DNA of 64,000 nucleotides from Terriglobales bacterium (GCA_035651995.1 DASRER010000002.1:248001-312000), one strand, 5' to 3'. Shown: positions 26,401 through 35,823, counted from the first letter of the stretch. The notes: a model not told the origin generated them from the letters alone. Program-made: numbers and translations.

Positions 26401-27348
26401 CTACGGCTGCCACGCAAGCAAGCCCTCACCCGCCGGTCCCACCGTAAGCAGCAGGCGCTTCTCCGGCTGCTTGCAGTCGAGCAGCGTGCTGCCCTGGTAC
26501 CACGGCTGGATGGGCAGCTTGTAAGGCGCGTCCTTCAGTTCGATCTGCATCACCACCGCTCCGGAAGGAAGCTGAAGTTGCGCCGCGCCCTCGCCGTTGA
26601 TGGACGTTGTCTCGTCGCGATTGTTCACCAGCAGCGTGTACGCCTTCGACGACACATTGCGCTTGGTGTAGCGAATGCGCAGCTCGATGTTGCACTTCTC
26701 GGAAGCCGCATTCACGATGTTCGGCGCCGTGCCCGTCGGCACCAGCATGGGCGCCTGCTCGATCGTCTGCTGGCTCACGTCGTGCGCAAACCCACGCGCG
26801 ATCTTGCCGATGGGCTGTTTCTCGAACGGACGCGGTCCGCTCGAGGCAAACCACGAGACCGGCGGACCGAAGTCCCACCACGGATTCAGCGCCATCGCTG
26901 CCGTCAGCGCGGTGAAGTCCTCTTTGCGCAGCACCTGCGTGAACTCGCGCTTGGGACCGGATTTGCCGTTGGCGGTCTCGCGCAGCGTCGCCGTGATCTT
27001 CAGCGTCGTCGGCCCGCGGCGGTTGCGGTCACTGTCAAACTGCGTGACCAGCACCGCGTCAACGTTGGCGTTGCGCGCGTAGTCCTGGATCCAGTCGTCC
27101 GCCGCCGGCGTGTACACGCCTCCGGGCATAAGCAGCACCGGCTCCACCGATCCGCTGCCCTGCAACTCGCGGTACAAAATGAAGGTGAGGTTGCGGGCGA
27201 AAACGTCACCGAACGACTCGCCTGACATGTCGTACACCGGCATGATCCCGACCAGCACCTTCGCTTGCGGCGGCGCGGCAAACAATGCGGGCGCTGATGC
27301 AACGACCGTCAGCAACAGCACAGCTCCAACCAGGTTCCGTGTTCGCAT
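26401..27348 (-). CDS. Secreted protein of unknown function
   Basis: 315 aa with a clear signal peptide (LVGAVLLLTVVASAPALFAAPP). The mature part starts AKVLVGIMPVYDMSGESFGDVFARNLTFILYRELQ, resembling periplasmic lipoprotein/TolB-like N-terminal folds that gather from the genome's stress proteins. The rest is beta-rich. Two cysteines (CNIEL and DCKQPE). Function not recognised. It lies between the TOBE regulator and the M48 protease on the same strand. Confidence 0.7.
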   Translation of the reverse strand: MRTRNLVGAVLLLTVVASAPALFAAPPQAKVLVGIMPVYDMSGESFGDVFARNLTFILYRELQGSGSVEPVLLMPGGVYTPAADDWIQDYARNANVDAVLVTQFDSDRNRRGPTTLKITATLRETANGKSGPKREFTQVLRKEDFTALTAAMALNPWWDFGPPVSWFASSGPRPFEKQPIGKIARGFAHDVSQQTIEQAPMLVPTGTAPNIVNAASEKCNIELRIRYTKRNVSSKAYTLLVNNRDETTSINGEGAAQLQLPSGAVVMQIELKDAPYKLPIQPWYQGSTLLDCKQPEKRLLLTVGPAGEGLLAWQP

Positions 27349-27419
27349 ATTCCCTCGAAAAGCTGCGTCGAAAATGCGGGGCGCTCCCCGCCGGAGCGCC
27401 CGCTTGTCTGCGTGCCGGG

Positions 27420-29102
27420 CTACTTTGTCGCCGCGCTCGCCTTCTTCACCGCGGGCGCAGGCCGCGCCGGCGATGACGTGCTGCTCGGCCCCTGCTGCGC
27501 CGGCGAATCGGTCGCGACGCCGATCATTTGCGGCAGCGTCTTCGGCGAGCTGCCGGTGGTGTTCACCGGATCAACCCACTTGGTCGAGACCACCGATGCC
27601 GGCGGCACATACCAGCTCGTATCGCCCGCCAGCAGGAAGTAGTCATAAAGGATGTGCATGTTCCCCGGCAGCGCGCCGCCGTGGTCGCGCTGGTAGAGCA
27701 GCACGAACGTCTTCAGCTCCTTCAGGATCTCGCCTTGCGGCGGGTTCGGCTGATTGATGAGGTACAGCGCGTAGTCCAGGTGCGGATCGGCGAAGGCGAG
27801 CCGCCCGGCGTCGAGCTTGATCGCCGCCTGGAAGTATTTCACCGCCTGCTGCTTGTCTTCCTGCGTGCGTCCGGTAAGCGCCAGCACCTTGCCGAGGTAG
27901 TAGTGCGCCAGCGGATCGTTGGAGCGCTGCGAGACGGCTTCTTCCAGGTTGTCGCGCGCCTCGGCGAACAGATCGTAGTCGAGCGCCACAATGCCGTTGT
28001 CGCGCTTCAGCGCCGACATCACCAGGTTGTACTCGCCGCTCGATCCGGTCAGCCCGGCGTCTTTGAGACGCTTTTCCAGGTCGGCCTTGTACTTGTCCCC
28101 CAGCATCGCCTGGATCTTCGATGTGCGCTCTTTCACACGCGCAGGATTCCCGATGAATCCCAGACCCAGCCTTGGGTCGGCCTTCACCACGCGATCGAGC
28201 GTGGCGTACAGCCGCGGCACCTCGCGCGCGTCGTAATTCTGTTCGAGCATGTACTTGAGCGCGTTCTCGTCGGCTTCGTCTTCGTAAACCACGGACCAGT
28301 TGGTGGGGATGAATTTATTGCGAAACAGGTAGCTGCCGGCGATGTAGCCGGTCAGCGTTCCCAGGCCCGCGCCGGTGAAAATGTCGCGCGCCGAGCCGCC
28401 CGCGCCGCGGCCGATCAATCCGCCGGCCACGCCCATGCCCAGGCTCAGCAGCGCGCGCTTCTTCTCCGCGCTCTCTTCTTTCTGCTGCCAGTAAATCTCC
28501 TCGATGATGCTGTTGCGCAGCTTGTTATAGAAGTGATTGCGCTCCACGTGCGCCACTTCATGCGCCAGCACGTAGGAGAGCTGCGCTTCGTTGTCGAGCA
28601 TGGCGATCAGCCCGGTGGAAACGTAAATCGTTCCCGTCGAAATCGTCTCGGCTCGCGGTTCGGGATCGAGCAGCACACGGAAGGCGAAGACGTTCGGGCT
28701 GTCTTTCGGCACCAGCCGCTGTCCCAGGCTGTTCACGTAACGCGCCACGATGGGATTGTCGTAGAGTTGGCCGAAGTCGTTGCGAAAGTCGGCCACCTGG
28801 AGCGCGCCTTCCGTCAGCCGGTTCGAGAGGTTCACGCGGTAGGCAAAGTCCAAGTCGCGATGCCGCAGCTCCGACCAGGCCGACTCGATGCGGTCCTTGG
28901 TCTCCTGCTGCTGCGCGATCTTGTCCATCTCCTGCTTGTCTTTGTCGGTGTAATCGGGCGCGGCGCCCACCGCGGCGGGCTTGTTGTCCGGCTGGTTTTT
29001 CTTACCGCCGGGAATCACCTTGCCGAACTGTGCAACCGACGGCGTGGCGAACGCGAAAAGCGTGAACAGCAAAATGGCGAAAAACGGTCGGCGGGCAGAC
29101 AT
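27420..29102 (-). CDS. Periplasmic M48 metalloprotease with C-terminal TPR (BepA-like)
   Basis: 560 aa from ATG 29102 after GGAGGA. Signal peptide (FFAILLFTLFAFATPSVAQ). Zinc protease motif HEVAH in SYVLAHEVAHVERNHF, preceded by ISTGTIYVSTGLIAML, with EDEADENALKYM as the third ligand. A glycine-rich membrane-associated loop (GMGVAGGLIGRGAGG) follows the motif. The C-terminus has TPR-like helices (DLFAEARDNLEEAV, then YLGKVLALTGRTQEDKQQAVKYFQAAI) and an Ala/Pro/Ser/Lys tail. Such proteases act in outer-membrane assembly quality control. Confidence 0.9.
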   Translation of the reverse strand: MSARRPFFAILLFTLFAFATPSVAQFGKVIPGGKKNQPDNKPAAVGAAPDYTDKDKQEMDKIAQQQETKDRIESAWSELRHRDLDFAYRVNLSNRLTEGALQVADFRNDFGQLYDNPIVARYVNSLGQRLVPKDSPNVFAFRVLLDPEPRAETISTGTIYVSTGLIAMLDNEAQLSYVLAHEVAHVERNHFYNKLRNSIIEEIYWQQKEESAEKKRALLSLGMGVAGGLIGRGAGGSARDIFTGAGLGTLTGYIAGSYLFRNKFIPTNWSVVYEDEADENALKYMLEQNYDAREVPRLYATLDRVVKADPRLGLGFIGNPARVKERTSKIQAMLGDKYKADLEKRLKDAGLTGSSGEYNLVMSALKRDNGIVALDYDLFAEARDNLEEAVSQRSNDPLAHYYLGKVLALTGRTQEDKQQAVKYFQAAIKLDAGRLAFADPHLDYALYLINQPNPPQGEILKELKTFVLLYQRDHGGALPGNMHILYDYFLLAGDTSWYVPPASVVSTKWVDPVNTTGSSPKTLPQMIGVATDSPAQQGPSSTSSPARPAPAVKKASAATK

Positions 29103-29251
29103 GTTCCTCCTTGGCTGGCCGGGTAATCGCTGAAAGGGGGAGGCGCCCAACTAGCTTGTGACGCGTGTCGCGGGAACTATACACCCGCCAGAGTAGTTGC
29201 TCAACGAGAAGGCAGCAGCAGCCGCGCGCGAATCGCGCCCGAGGGAGAAGT

Positions 29252-29422
29252 CTAGAAACCTGGATACACGAAGCGCGTGACGGCTGAGAATTGCGCGAAG
29301 ACGATCAACAACCCGGTGAGCAGAACGATGACCAGCAGCGGAATCAGCCACCACTGCTTGCGGCCGCACACGTAGCGAAACAATTCGACGACCGTTCCCA
29401 GCCTGCCTTCAACTCCTGCCAA
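29252..29422 (-). CDS. DUF5989-type small membrane protein
   Basis: 56 aa, read from TTG 29422 with GAGGG 7 nt upstream. The sequence is one short soluble helix (VVELFRYVCGRKQWWL) followed by one membrane helix (IPLLVIVLLTGLLIVFAQFSAV) and a FVYPGF end. This matches the DUF5989 pattern. Proteins of this type are commonly encoded beside carbamoyltransferases. Here it starts 10 nt after the carbamoyltransferase stop. Function unknown, perhaps a scaffold or export partner. Confidence 0.75.
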   Translation of the reverse strand: MAGVEGRLGTVVELFRYVCGRKQWWLIPLLVIVLLTGLLIVFAQFSAVTRFVYPGF

Positions 29423-29432
29423 TTGGGGACCC

Positions 29433-31199
29433 TCACTGCTTTTTTAGCACGCAGTTGCCCAGCACCAGAACATCGAGACCGCTGTTGCGAAATGTTTTCA
29501 GGGCGTCGGCCGGCGTGGCGACCATGGCTTCACCGCGCAAATTGTAGCTGGTGTTCAGCAGCACCGGCGTGCCCGTCGCCTGGCCGAATGTTTCCAGTAG
29601 CCGGTGATAGCGCGGGTTCCATTCCGGCCGGACGGTTTGCAACCTCCCCGTCCCCATGTGGTTCACCGCGGGCAGCCGCTCGCCCGCGTCGCGCCGCCAC
29701 GGATGCACCACGAGCATGTAGCGCGCCAGATATCCGCCGAGTTGGTGTTCGGGCACTTCGAAGTAGCGCGGCGCTTCGGTCTCGGCGATCACCGGAGCGA
29801 ACGGCCGGAACGGCTCGCGGAACTTGATCTTGGTGTTGACCACGTCCTTCATCTCGGCGCGGCGCGGATCGGCCAGGATGCTGCGGTTGCCCAGCGCGCG
29901 CGGTCCCCATTCGAAGCGTCCCTGGAACCAGCCAATCACCTTGCCGCTCACGAGTTCGCCGGTGACTGCGGTGATGAGCTTGTCGTCGTCATGAAAGACC
30001 TCAGCGCCGATTCCCTGCTCGCGCAGGAACGGCGCGATCTGCTCGTCGTAGCTCTCGCCGAGGTAAGCATCTTCCATCACGAAGCTGCGGCGCGCGCCCA
30101 GCACTGCGTGGCACACGTAGAGCGCCGCGCCCAGCGCGCCGCCGGAATCGCCCGCCGCCGGCTGGACGAAGACGCTCCTGAAGCCCGACTCGCGCACAAT
30201 GCGTCCGTTGGCCATGCTGTTCAGCGCCACGCCGCCCGCAAAGCAGAGGTCCTCTTCGCCGGTGTCGCGGCGCAGCGCGCGCGCCATCTTCAGCAGCACG
30301 TCCTCGGTGAAGCGCTGAATGCTGGCGGCGACGTCGGCGTAATGCCGGTTCCGGCGCAGCGCCTCCGCCGCATGCTCGGCGCCGGAGACGAAGAACTCGC
30401 TTTCCGGCGGGCGCGGCTCGCCGAACAGTTCGACGAACCTGGGTGAGTAGGGCACGCGAATCGAACTCTGGAAGCGAAAGTAGCTCAGGTCGAGTTCCAG
30501 CGAGCCGTCGCCGGCCACGCGCGCGATCTTCTCCACCCGATCCAGGTAGCGCGGCTCGCCGTACGGCGCCATGCCCATCACCTTGTACTCGCCTTCGTTC
30601 ACTTCGAAGCCGAGAAACGCGGTGAACGTCGAGTAGAGCAAGCCGAGCGAGTGAGGGAAGCGCATCTCGCGCCGCAGCACGATGGAGTTCCTGCCGCTGC
30701 CGTCCCAATCGGCTTCGCCGGTTCCCCAGGTCGCGGTGGACCATTCGCCGACGCCGTCAACCGTGAGCAGCGCGGCGCTGCGGTACGGCGAGCAGAAGAA
30801 GGCGCTGGCCGCGTGCGAAACGTGATGGTCGGCAAACAGGATGCGTTCGGCGGGCAGTCCGAGGGCAGACATCAGCTTGCTCTTGATCCAGAGCTTCTCC
30901 TGCATCCAGCCGATCATCGCTTCGGCGAAGAACTCGCGCGACGCGGGAAAGGCGCCGATCGCGGTGGTCAGGATGCGCTCGAACTTGGCGAAGGGGCGCT
31001 CGTAGAAGACGGCGTAATCCAGGTCGCGCGCGGTGATTCCGCCGCGGCGCAGGCAGAACTCCGCGGCGCGCGCGGGAAACGCGCGGTCGTGCTTGATGCG
31101 GCTCAGGCGCTCTTCTTCCGCCGCGGCGACGACGCGTCCGTCCCGCACGAGCGCGGCGGCCGAATCGTGGTAGTAGCACGAAATCCCGAGGATGTTCAT
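29433..31199 (-). CDS. Carbamoyltransferase (TobZ/NodU/HypF-like)
   Basis: 588 aa. The N-terminal domain has ILGISCYYHDSAAALVRDG and EERLSRIKHDRAFP. The metal and ATP site is seen in HHVSHAASAFFCSPY, LLTVDGVGEWST and CFAGGVALNSMANG. The C-terminal domain has GWFQGRFEWGPRALGNRSILADPR, FRPFAPVI and PVLLNTSYNLRGEA, the TobZ-type carbamoyl-phosphate-dependent O-carbamoyltransferase blocks. The target could be a sugar, an exopolysaccharide or a secondary metabolite. It is the last large gene of an operon with two overlapping small membrane proteins upstream. Confidence 0.92.
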   Translation of the reverse strand: MNILGISCYYHDSAAALVRDGRVVAAAEEERLSRIKHDRAFPARAAEFCLRRGGITARDLDYAVFYERPFAKFERILTTAIGAFPASREFFAEAMIGWMQEKLWIKSKLMSALGLPAERILFADHHVSHAASAFFCSPYRSAALLTVDGVGEWSTATWGTGEADWDGSGRNSIVLRREMRFPHSLGLLYSTFTAFLGFEVNEGEYKVMGMAPYGEPRYLDRVEKIARVAGDGSLELDLSYFRFQSSIRVPYSPRFVELFGEPRPPESEFFVSGAEHAAEALRRNRHYADVAASIQRFTEDVLLKMARALRRDTGEEDLCFAGGVALNSMANGRIVRESGFRSVFVQPAAGDSGGALGAALYVCHAVLGARRSFVMEDAYLGESYDEQIAPFLREQGIGAEVFHDDDKLITAVTGELVSGKVIGWFQGRFEWGPRALGNRSILADPRRAEMKDVVNTKIKFREPFRPFAPVIAETEAPRYFEVPEHQLGGYLARYMLVVHPWRRDAGERLPAVNHMGTGRLQTVRPEWNPRYHRLLETFGQATGTPVLLNTSYNLRGEAMVATPADALKTFRNSGLDVLVLGNCVLKKQ

Positions 31200-31429
31200 G
31201 CGCCCTGTCGCCTGGCGTCGTCCAGCGTCGCGTCGGGCGGCTTGCGCTCATGCGTGAACGACGCGCCGCGGAACTTCGGCAGCAGCGGATTGCCGGAAAT
31301 CCGCGCCAGCAGCGCGATCGGGCCGAGAACCACGACGTAGACGACCGACAGCCACAAGCGTCCCTGGAAGGCGGCGACATCGCGGCTGAAGTCGAGCCAG
31401 TGGTTCCAGAACTGGCGGGCGCGCGTCAT
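31196..31429 (-). CDS. Small membrane protein of the carbamoyltransferase operon
   Basis: 77 aa from ATG 31429. One membrane helix (LWLSVVYVVVLGPIALLARI) with a soluble C-terminus (LPKFRGASFTHERKPPDATLDDARRQ). Its TGA overlaps the carbamoyltransferase ATG (ATGA), and its ATG overlaps the previous stop, which indicates translational coupling. Similar tiny proteins occur next to carbamoyltransferase genes in other bacteria, but their role is unknown. Confidence 0.75.
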   Translation of the reverse strand: MTRARQFWNHWLDFSRDVAAFQGRLWLSVVYVVVLGPIALLARISGNPLLPKFRGASFTHERKPPDATLDDARRQGA

Positions 31430-31701
31430 TGCGTGAGGCCGTGGAGACCGCGCGGCAGGCGCTTGAGCCACTGCACGAGCGCGCCGCAGCCGAGGCAGAT
31501 CGCCAGCCACGCGAAGAAATTCGGCCCGAGCACGCGCAGCCGAACGTAGTACGCGGCGCCGAGCAGGGCCCCGAGCAGAGCGATGTCGGCGAGCGCCGGA
31601 AGCGCAGGCACGCGGCGACCGGCGCGAATGCGCGTGCCGATCACCGCGCCCGCCGAAACTCCAAACAGAGCCAGCGAAATGGCGACCAGTGCGTTCAGCA
31701 T
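31426..31701 (-). CDS. Small two- to three-helix membrane protein (SxtJ-like position)
   Basis: 91 aa from ATG 31701. Membrane helices at LNALVAISLALFGVSAGAVIG, ALADIALLGALLGAAYYV and NFFAWLAICLGCGALVQWL. First gene of the carbamoyltransferase operon, overlapping the next gene by 4 nt. SxtJ-family proteins have a comparable size and context, but I cannot confirm membership by eye. A longer frame reaches 31812 with no support. Confidence 0.68.
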   Translation of the reverse strand: MLNALVAISLALFGVSAGAVIGTRIRAGRRVPALPALADIALLGALLGAAYYVRLRVLGPNFFAWLAICLGCGALVQWLKRLPRGLHGLTQ

Positions 31702-31899
31702 AGCGGGAAAGCAAATCTTACCTTGATTCCCGCGAGTGCGGCGAATGCCGCAAGAGGCGCTGCCGGCTTCCGGCTGTTCGCCCAAACCAAACGCGACGGG
31801 CGCCCCACTCAAGCCCTCTGTTGGCTTGCGAGGGTGAGTTCACCGGGCGGCGTCACACGCTCGCACCGGGAGCGTGATAAGTTGACGCGACCGCGAGAC

Positions 31900-33108
31900 A
31901 TGCCTGCTCCCACGTCCACGCCCTCACGCGCCGCGCCTGCTCCGCTCGTTCAGCGCATCGCGCTGATGGCGCCGCTGCTCGTCTCGGTCGCCGCCGGCCT
32001 GCTGTTCGGCGAGCTGATGGTGCGCGTCTTCCGCCCGACGGTGATCCGCGGGCCGATGTTCGACTACGTGAACGGCCTCAGGTCGATGACGCCGGACACG
32101 CGCGCGCGTATCTACGTTCCCGGCCAGTTCGACACCATCCAGACCACCGGACCGGAGCGCTTCCGCGGCGCGCGCAGCTACGCGCGGCAGCCCGCGCCGG
32201 GCGTGGCGCGCATCGTCGCGCTGGGCGACAGCTTCACCTTCGGCGAGGGCGCCAACGACGACGAAAGCTATCCCGCCGCGCTCGAGCGCCGGCTGCGCGA
32301 GCGCGGATGGAACGCGGAGGTCGTCAACGCGGGTGTCGGCGGAACCGGCACCGGCGAGCAGGCGCTCTATTTCGACGAGTACGTTCGCCAGTTCCAGCCG
32401 AGCATTGTTCTGCTCGGCGTGGTGGGCAACGATCCCGATGACGACGCCAACCGCGGGCTCTTTCGCCGCGACGGGGCGGGAAAGCTCGCGCCCGTGCCTG
32501 CTTCGGAGCGGGAGCGAGCGCAGGGGCGCGCGTTCCGCATCTCGCGCGCGGTGCATCGCTTTCCGCCGGTGGCGTGGCTTTACAACCACTCCGAGCTGAT
32601 CACGCTCGCCGAAGACCTGCTGCGCGCCGCGCTGCAACCGCGCGGCGCGGCGGCGAGCGGGACGAGTTCTTTCAGCGGCGCTGCCGCGGCCGAAGCCCGC
32701 GAACGGCGCTGGGACCTGAAACTCACCGCCGACGAAATCGCCTGGCTCGCCGAGCGCGTCCGCACGACGGGCGCGCAGCTCGTCGTTGTTTACCTGCCGG
32801 CGTACACGTCGGTGTACAGCGTCTCCGGCAACGCCGACGAAGAAAAACGGCGCCAGCAGGAGGCGCGCATCGCCGAAGCCGCGGCGGCCGGCGCGCGACA
32901 GGCGGGCGCGCCGTTTCTCGATCTGCGTCCGAGTGTGCAGCAGGCGTACGCCGCGGGACATCCGAGGCCCGGCGCGAAAGCGCCGGGGCCGGCGCTGTAT
33001 CACCGCGGCCTGGACGAGCATCCGACCGCGGCAGGATACCGAGCGTTCTCCGATGCGATCGCGGGGTGGCTGGCCAGCAGCGGCGTGCTTGCGCGGCCGC
33101 AGAAGTAA
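31900..33108 (+). CDS. SGNH/GDSL hydrolase, membrane-anchored
   Basis: 402 aa from ATG 31900. The N-terminal membrane helix (RIALMAPLLVSVAAGLLFGELMVRVF) precedes the hydrolase. Block I has the nucleophile Ser in IVALGDSFTFGEG, the Gly block is VVNAGVGGTGTGEQALYF, the Asn is in GVVGNDPDDDANR, and the C-terminal Asp/His are in GLDEHPTAAGY. Such enzymes O-acetylate or deacetylate glycans or hydrolyse esters. It is divergent from the carbamoyltransferase operon, and its role may be in the same glycan modification. Confidence 0.86.
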   Translation: MPAPTSTPSRAAPAPLVQRIALMAPLLVSVAAGLLFGELMVRVFRPTVIRGPMFDYVNGLRSMTPDTRARIYVPGQFDTIQTTGPERFRGARSYARQPAPGVARIVALGDSFTFGEGANDDESYPAALERRLRERGWNAEVVNAGVGGTGTGEQALYFDEYVRQFQPSIVLLGVVGNDPDDDANRGLFRRDGAGKLAPVPASERERAQGRAFRISRAVHRFPPVAWLYNHSELITLAEDLLRAALQPRGAAASGTSSFSGAAAAEARERRWDLKLTADEIAWLAERVRTTGAQLVVVYLPAYTSVYSVSGNADEEKRRQQEARIAEAAAAGARQAGAPFLDLRPSVQQAYAAGHPRPGAKAPGPALYHRGLDEHPTAAGYRAFSDAIAGWLASSGVLARPQK

Positions 33109-33889
33109 GTCCCGCCCAAGAGCGCCACCCGGGACGCCTCCCTCGCGCTGCTCAGTCGGCGCTCCGGGTGGCAATGGAGGGGAGCAGCCCCGGCCTTGCC
33201 TGGCGCCAGGCCCCGGGGTTGAAGCCCCTTTGCCTATCGGCTGTCGTTTCACCAGCCTGAAGGCCGGTGCTCCCACTACCCGGCGAGGACGCCCACGCAA
33301 CGCAAGCCGCATTGCGGGACGCTTGCGACGAGGTATCCCCCTCCCCCTCGGTCTTTGCGAATCAATGCTGTAGCGGAAAATTCCCGCTGATACAGGCGAT
33401 GCAAAGGACTTAGAGGCAAATACAGTCGCCGTAAGGACTTAGCGGGCGATTTTGAGTTGTCAAAGAGCTTTGTGCCAAAGGCGAATCGAGCGGGATAGAC
33501 GAACATGTGGCAGGACTGCCTCTTGACATTTAGGGCCGCGGCTGAAGCCGCACATTCAGGAAGACCGGGATTTCACCGGGCTGAAGCCCGGTGCTTCCAC
33601 CGACGCCGGCCTGGGGCTCCAATCACAAATTTCCTGAGCCCGCTGGGATGCCGGCTCAGGGGTGGCTCCTCTTGGGTTTTGTTCGTGCAGGGTCGTTCAG
33701 CCGGCTTTCCGGCCGAAATTGCAACAACGGGATGGCCCGCGAGGCCCGCGGATGTGGCTGGCGCAGCGGGACCCTCTCAGGGTCAAGCGTCAAGGGTCAT
33801 CCGGGCAATCCGGAAAAATACGGTGGCTACGGGTGGAGGCGGCGTGCTGCCGTCCGGTGTGGATGAAAGAGTGCCGCTGGTGTCCGTGG
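33109..33889. repeat. Repeat-rich intergenic region
   Basis: About 780 nt without a supported gene. It starts with a GC hairpin (CACCCGG at 33127-33133, CCGGGTGG around 33165-33172). It contains two near copies of GCCTGAAGGCCGGTGCT / GGCTGAAGCCCGGTGCT at about 33250-33270 and 33578-33598, a shorter GGTTGAAGCCCC, and two related AAAGGACTTAG / AAGGACTTAG words with flanks at about 33402-33442. Such GGGCTGAAGCCC words occur between genes in Acidobacteria. Confidence 0.55.
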
Positions 33890-34825
33890 TCAGCGTCCGT
33901 GCTCTTCGAGGAACTTTTCCACCTCGATGGCCGCCATGCAGCCGGTGCCGGCGGCGGTGATGGCCTGGCGATAGCGGCGGTCCTGCACGTCGCCGCAAGC
34001 GAAGACGCCGGGGACGCGGGTGAAGACGTAGTCGCGCGTGCGCAGATATCCGTCCTGGTCGGTGTCGAGCTGGCCGGTGAACATGGCGGCGTTGGGGATG
34101 TGTCCGATGCCGAGGAACATGGCGCTGGTGGGAAAGTCGGAGACGGCGCCGGTCTTCAGATTGCGCAGCTTGAGGCCGGTGACTTCTTTCTTCGCGACGT
34201 CGAAGACGTCTTCGACGACGGTGTCGGTGAGGAACTTGATCTTGTCGTGGGCGCGGGCGCGCTCGAGCATGATCTTGCTGGCGCGGAACGTGTCGCGACG
34301 ATGGATGATCGTGACCTTGGTTGCAAACCGCGTGAGAAAGAGCGCTTCTTCCATGGCCGAGTCGCCGCCGCCGATGACGGTGATTTCCTTCCCGCTGAAG
34401 AAGAAGCCGTCGCAGGTGGCGCAGGAAGACACGCCGTGCCCGATAAGCGCCTGCTCGCTGGGCAGCCCAAGCCAGCGCGCTGACGCGCCGCTGGCGATGA
34501 TGAGCGTGCGGGTGCGCAGTCCGTTTCCTCCGCCGAAGTCGAGCGTGAACGGGCGCTTGCTGAGGTCGGCGCGGACGAGGTGCCCGGTGCGGTATTCGGC
34601 GCCAAAGCGCGCGGCCTGCCTGCGCATGTTGTCGATCAGCTCGGGCCCCTGAATACCTTCGGGGAAGCCGGGGAAATTTTCCACCAGCGTAGTGAGCGAG
34701 AGCTGCCCGCCGGGCTCGTGGCCTTCGATGACGAGCGGCTTGAGGTTGGCGCGCGCGGCGTAGAGCGCGGCGGTGAGCCCGGAACATCCCGAGCCGATGA
34801 TGATGGTGTCGCGAATGTCAGACAT
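33890..34825 (-). CDS. trxB: Thioredoxin-disulfide reductase
   Basis: 311 aa. Flavoprotein that passes NADPH electrons to thioredoxin. FAD motif IIGSGCSGLTAALYAARA at the N-terminus, GHEPGGQLS, redox centre CATC in VSSCATCDGFF, NADPH-binding VIGGGDSAMEEALFL, and the C-terminal GVFACGDVQDRRYRQAITAAGTGCMAAIE. The repeat-rich gap lies downstream. Confidence 0.95.
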   Translation of the reverse strand: MSDIRDTIIIGSGCSGLTAALYAARANLKPLVIEGHEPGGQLSLTTLVENFPGFPEGIQGPELIDNMRRQAARFGAEYRTGHLVRADLSKRPFTLDFGGGNGLRTRTLIIASGASARWLGLPSEQALIGHGVSSCATCDGFFFSGKEITVIGGGDSAMEEALFLTRFATKVTIIHRRDTFRASKIMLERARAHDKIKFLTDTVVEDVFDVAKKEVTGLKLRNLKTGAVSDFPTSAMFLGIGHIPNAAMFTGQLDTDQDGYLRTRDYVFTRVPGVFACGDVQDRRYRQAITAAGTGCMAAIEVEKFLEEHGR

Positions 34826-35017
34826 GGGGGTGATTGAGTAGATTCAGCAGCGACGGCTTTTGATTCGGGTCCGAAATCCGAGGACCTTCAACGCAGAGGG
34901 CGCGGAGGACGCTGAAGAACGCAGAACGGCAAAGCTCTTCCCGACAAAGGACACGAAGGCAGGTTGAACGGCGCCGGCGAGGCTGCGCACTTTCCCGCGA
35001 GTTTGGGCGGGCCGGTG
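34826..35017. repeat. Intergenic region with repeat words
   Basis: Contains TTCAACGCAGAGGGCGCGGAGG-like and GGACACGAAGGC words (34885-34955), the inverse of CCTTCGTGTCC-type strings found elsewhere in this window. No gene seen. Confidence 0.4.
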
Positions 35018-35776
35018 TCATTTGGGTGCGGCGGCAGTTGCCGAAGCTTTCTTTGCAGGCCCGGAATTCGTGGCCTTCGCCGCGGGAGCGGTTTTTGCGC
35101 CAGCCGTCGTGCCGGGCACGCCGAGGCGCGCCAGGTCGGCGGCAACGGTGCGCGGAGCGTCCATGGCGCGGCGGTAGGCGCTCATCAGCCTGGTGGCGCC
35201 GGCAAAGAGCGGCTCGTAGGCGTGCTGGTCCACGTCTGGACAGCGCGAGAGCGAGTACGCGCCCTTGCCCAGGCGCTCGATGCGGATGCGGCTGGCCGGC
35301 GTCTGGCTGGCGAGGACGGCGGCGGGCATGCCGCTGGTGACTTTGTCTTCCAGGGCGACCTGCACCAGGTCGGCGGGATCGCGCAGCCGGAAGACGAGCG
35401 TTTCCGCCATGCCGAGCGCATCGTGGCTGAAGGTGTACTGCGCGGTGACAAAGGGCGAATCGGCGGCGAACTCGCGGCGCAGGCGGACCCAGTGGGAGAC
35501 GGGCGCGTCGGGCGCGGTGCTGCGTCCGCGGGCGACCTCGAAGTCGGCGACAAAGCGCGGGCGCTCGGGAATGCGCGCCAGCGCGGCCGCGATTTCCTTC
35601 TGCTGGTCGGCGTCGGGCATGCAGACGTTCAGGTAGTTCACCTTGACGGGCGGCGTGGACTTGGCTCCGGGCTGCCGAGCTTGCGGCGAAGTTGCCGGTG
35701 GCGCCGCGGTTTGCGCGAAAGCAGCCGCGCTGAGAACCGCAAAAAGAAGGATGGGGAGGGCGCGCACGTGCGGCAT
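35018..35776 (-). CDS. Secreted protein of unknown function
   Basis: 252 aa. Signal peptide (ALPILLFAVLSAAAFAQT) followed by a Pro/Ala/Ser linker. The conserved-looking core contains NYLNVCMPDADQQKEIAAALARIP and FEVARGRST, then FRLRDPADLVQVALEDKV. The C-terminus is Ala/Lys-rich and low complexity. I do not recognise a family. Located between trxB and the divergent 66-aa gene. Confidence 0.68.
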   Translation of the reverse strand: MPHVRALPILLFAVLSAAAFAQTAAPPATSPQARQPGAKSTPPVKVNYLNVCMPDADQQKEIAAALARIPERPRFVADFEVARGRSTAPDAPVSHWVRLRREFAADSPFVTAQYTFSHDALGMAETLVFRLRDPADLVQVALEDKVTSGMPAAVLASQTPASRIRIERLGKGAYSLSRCPDVDQHAYEPLFAGATRLMSAYRRAMDAPRTVAADLARLGVPGTTAGAKTAPAAKATNSGPAKKASATAAAPK

Positions 35777-35814
35777 TGTAAACCACGCGCGGAAACGGCC
35801 CGGCGACCGCCACT

Positions 35815-35823
35815 TGCTAGAAT
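35815..35823 (+). promoter_or_regulatory. Extended -10 element of a 66-aa gene
   Basis: TGCTAGAAT, identical to the element before the TPR peptidase gene, ends 6 nt before the ATG at 35830. The expected transcript start is at the ATG, which suggests a leaderless message. Confidence 0.55.

Noticed and set aside
27528-29126. Long plus-strand ORF (532 aa) opposite the M48 protease
   Set aside because: Mirror of a real gene with HExxH; no motifs of its own.
33276-33506. 76-aa minus-strand ORF in the repeat-rich gap
   Set aside because: Its sequence is encoded by repeat words (AAAGGACTTAG and flanks) that recur in acidobacterial intergenic DNA. No ribosome site or family.
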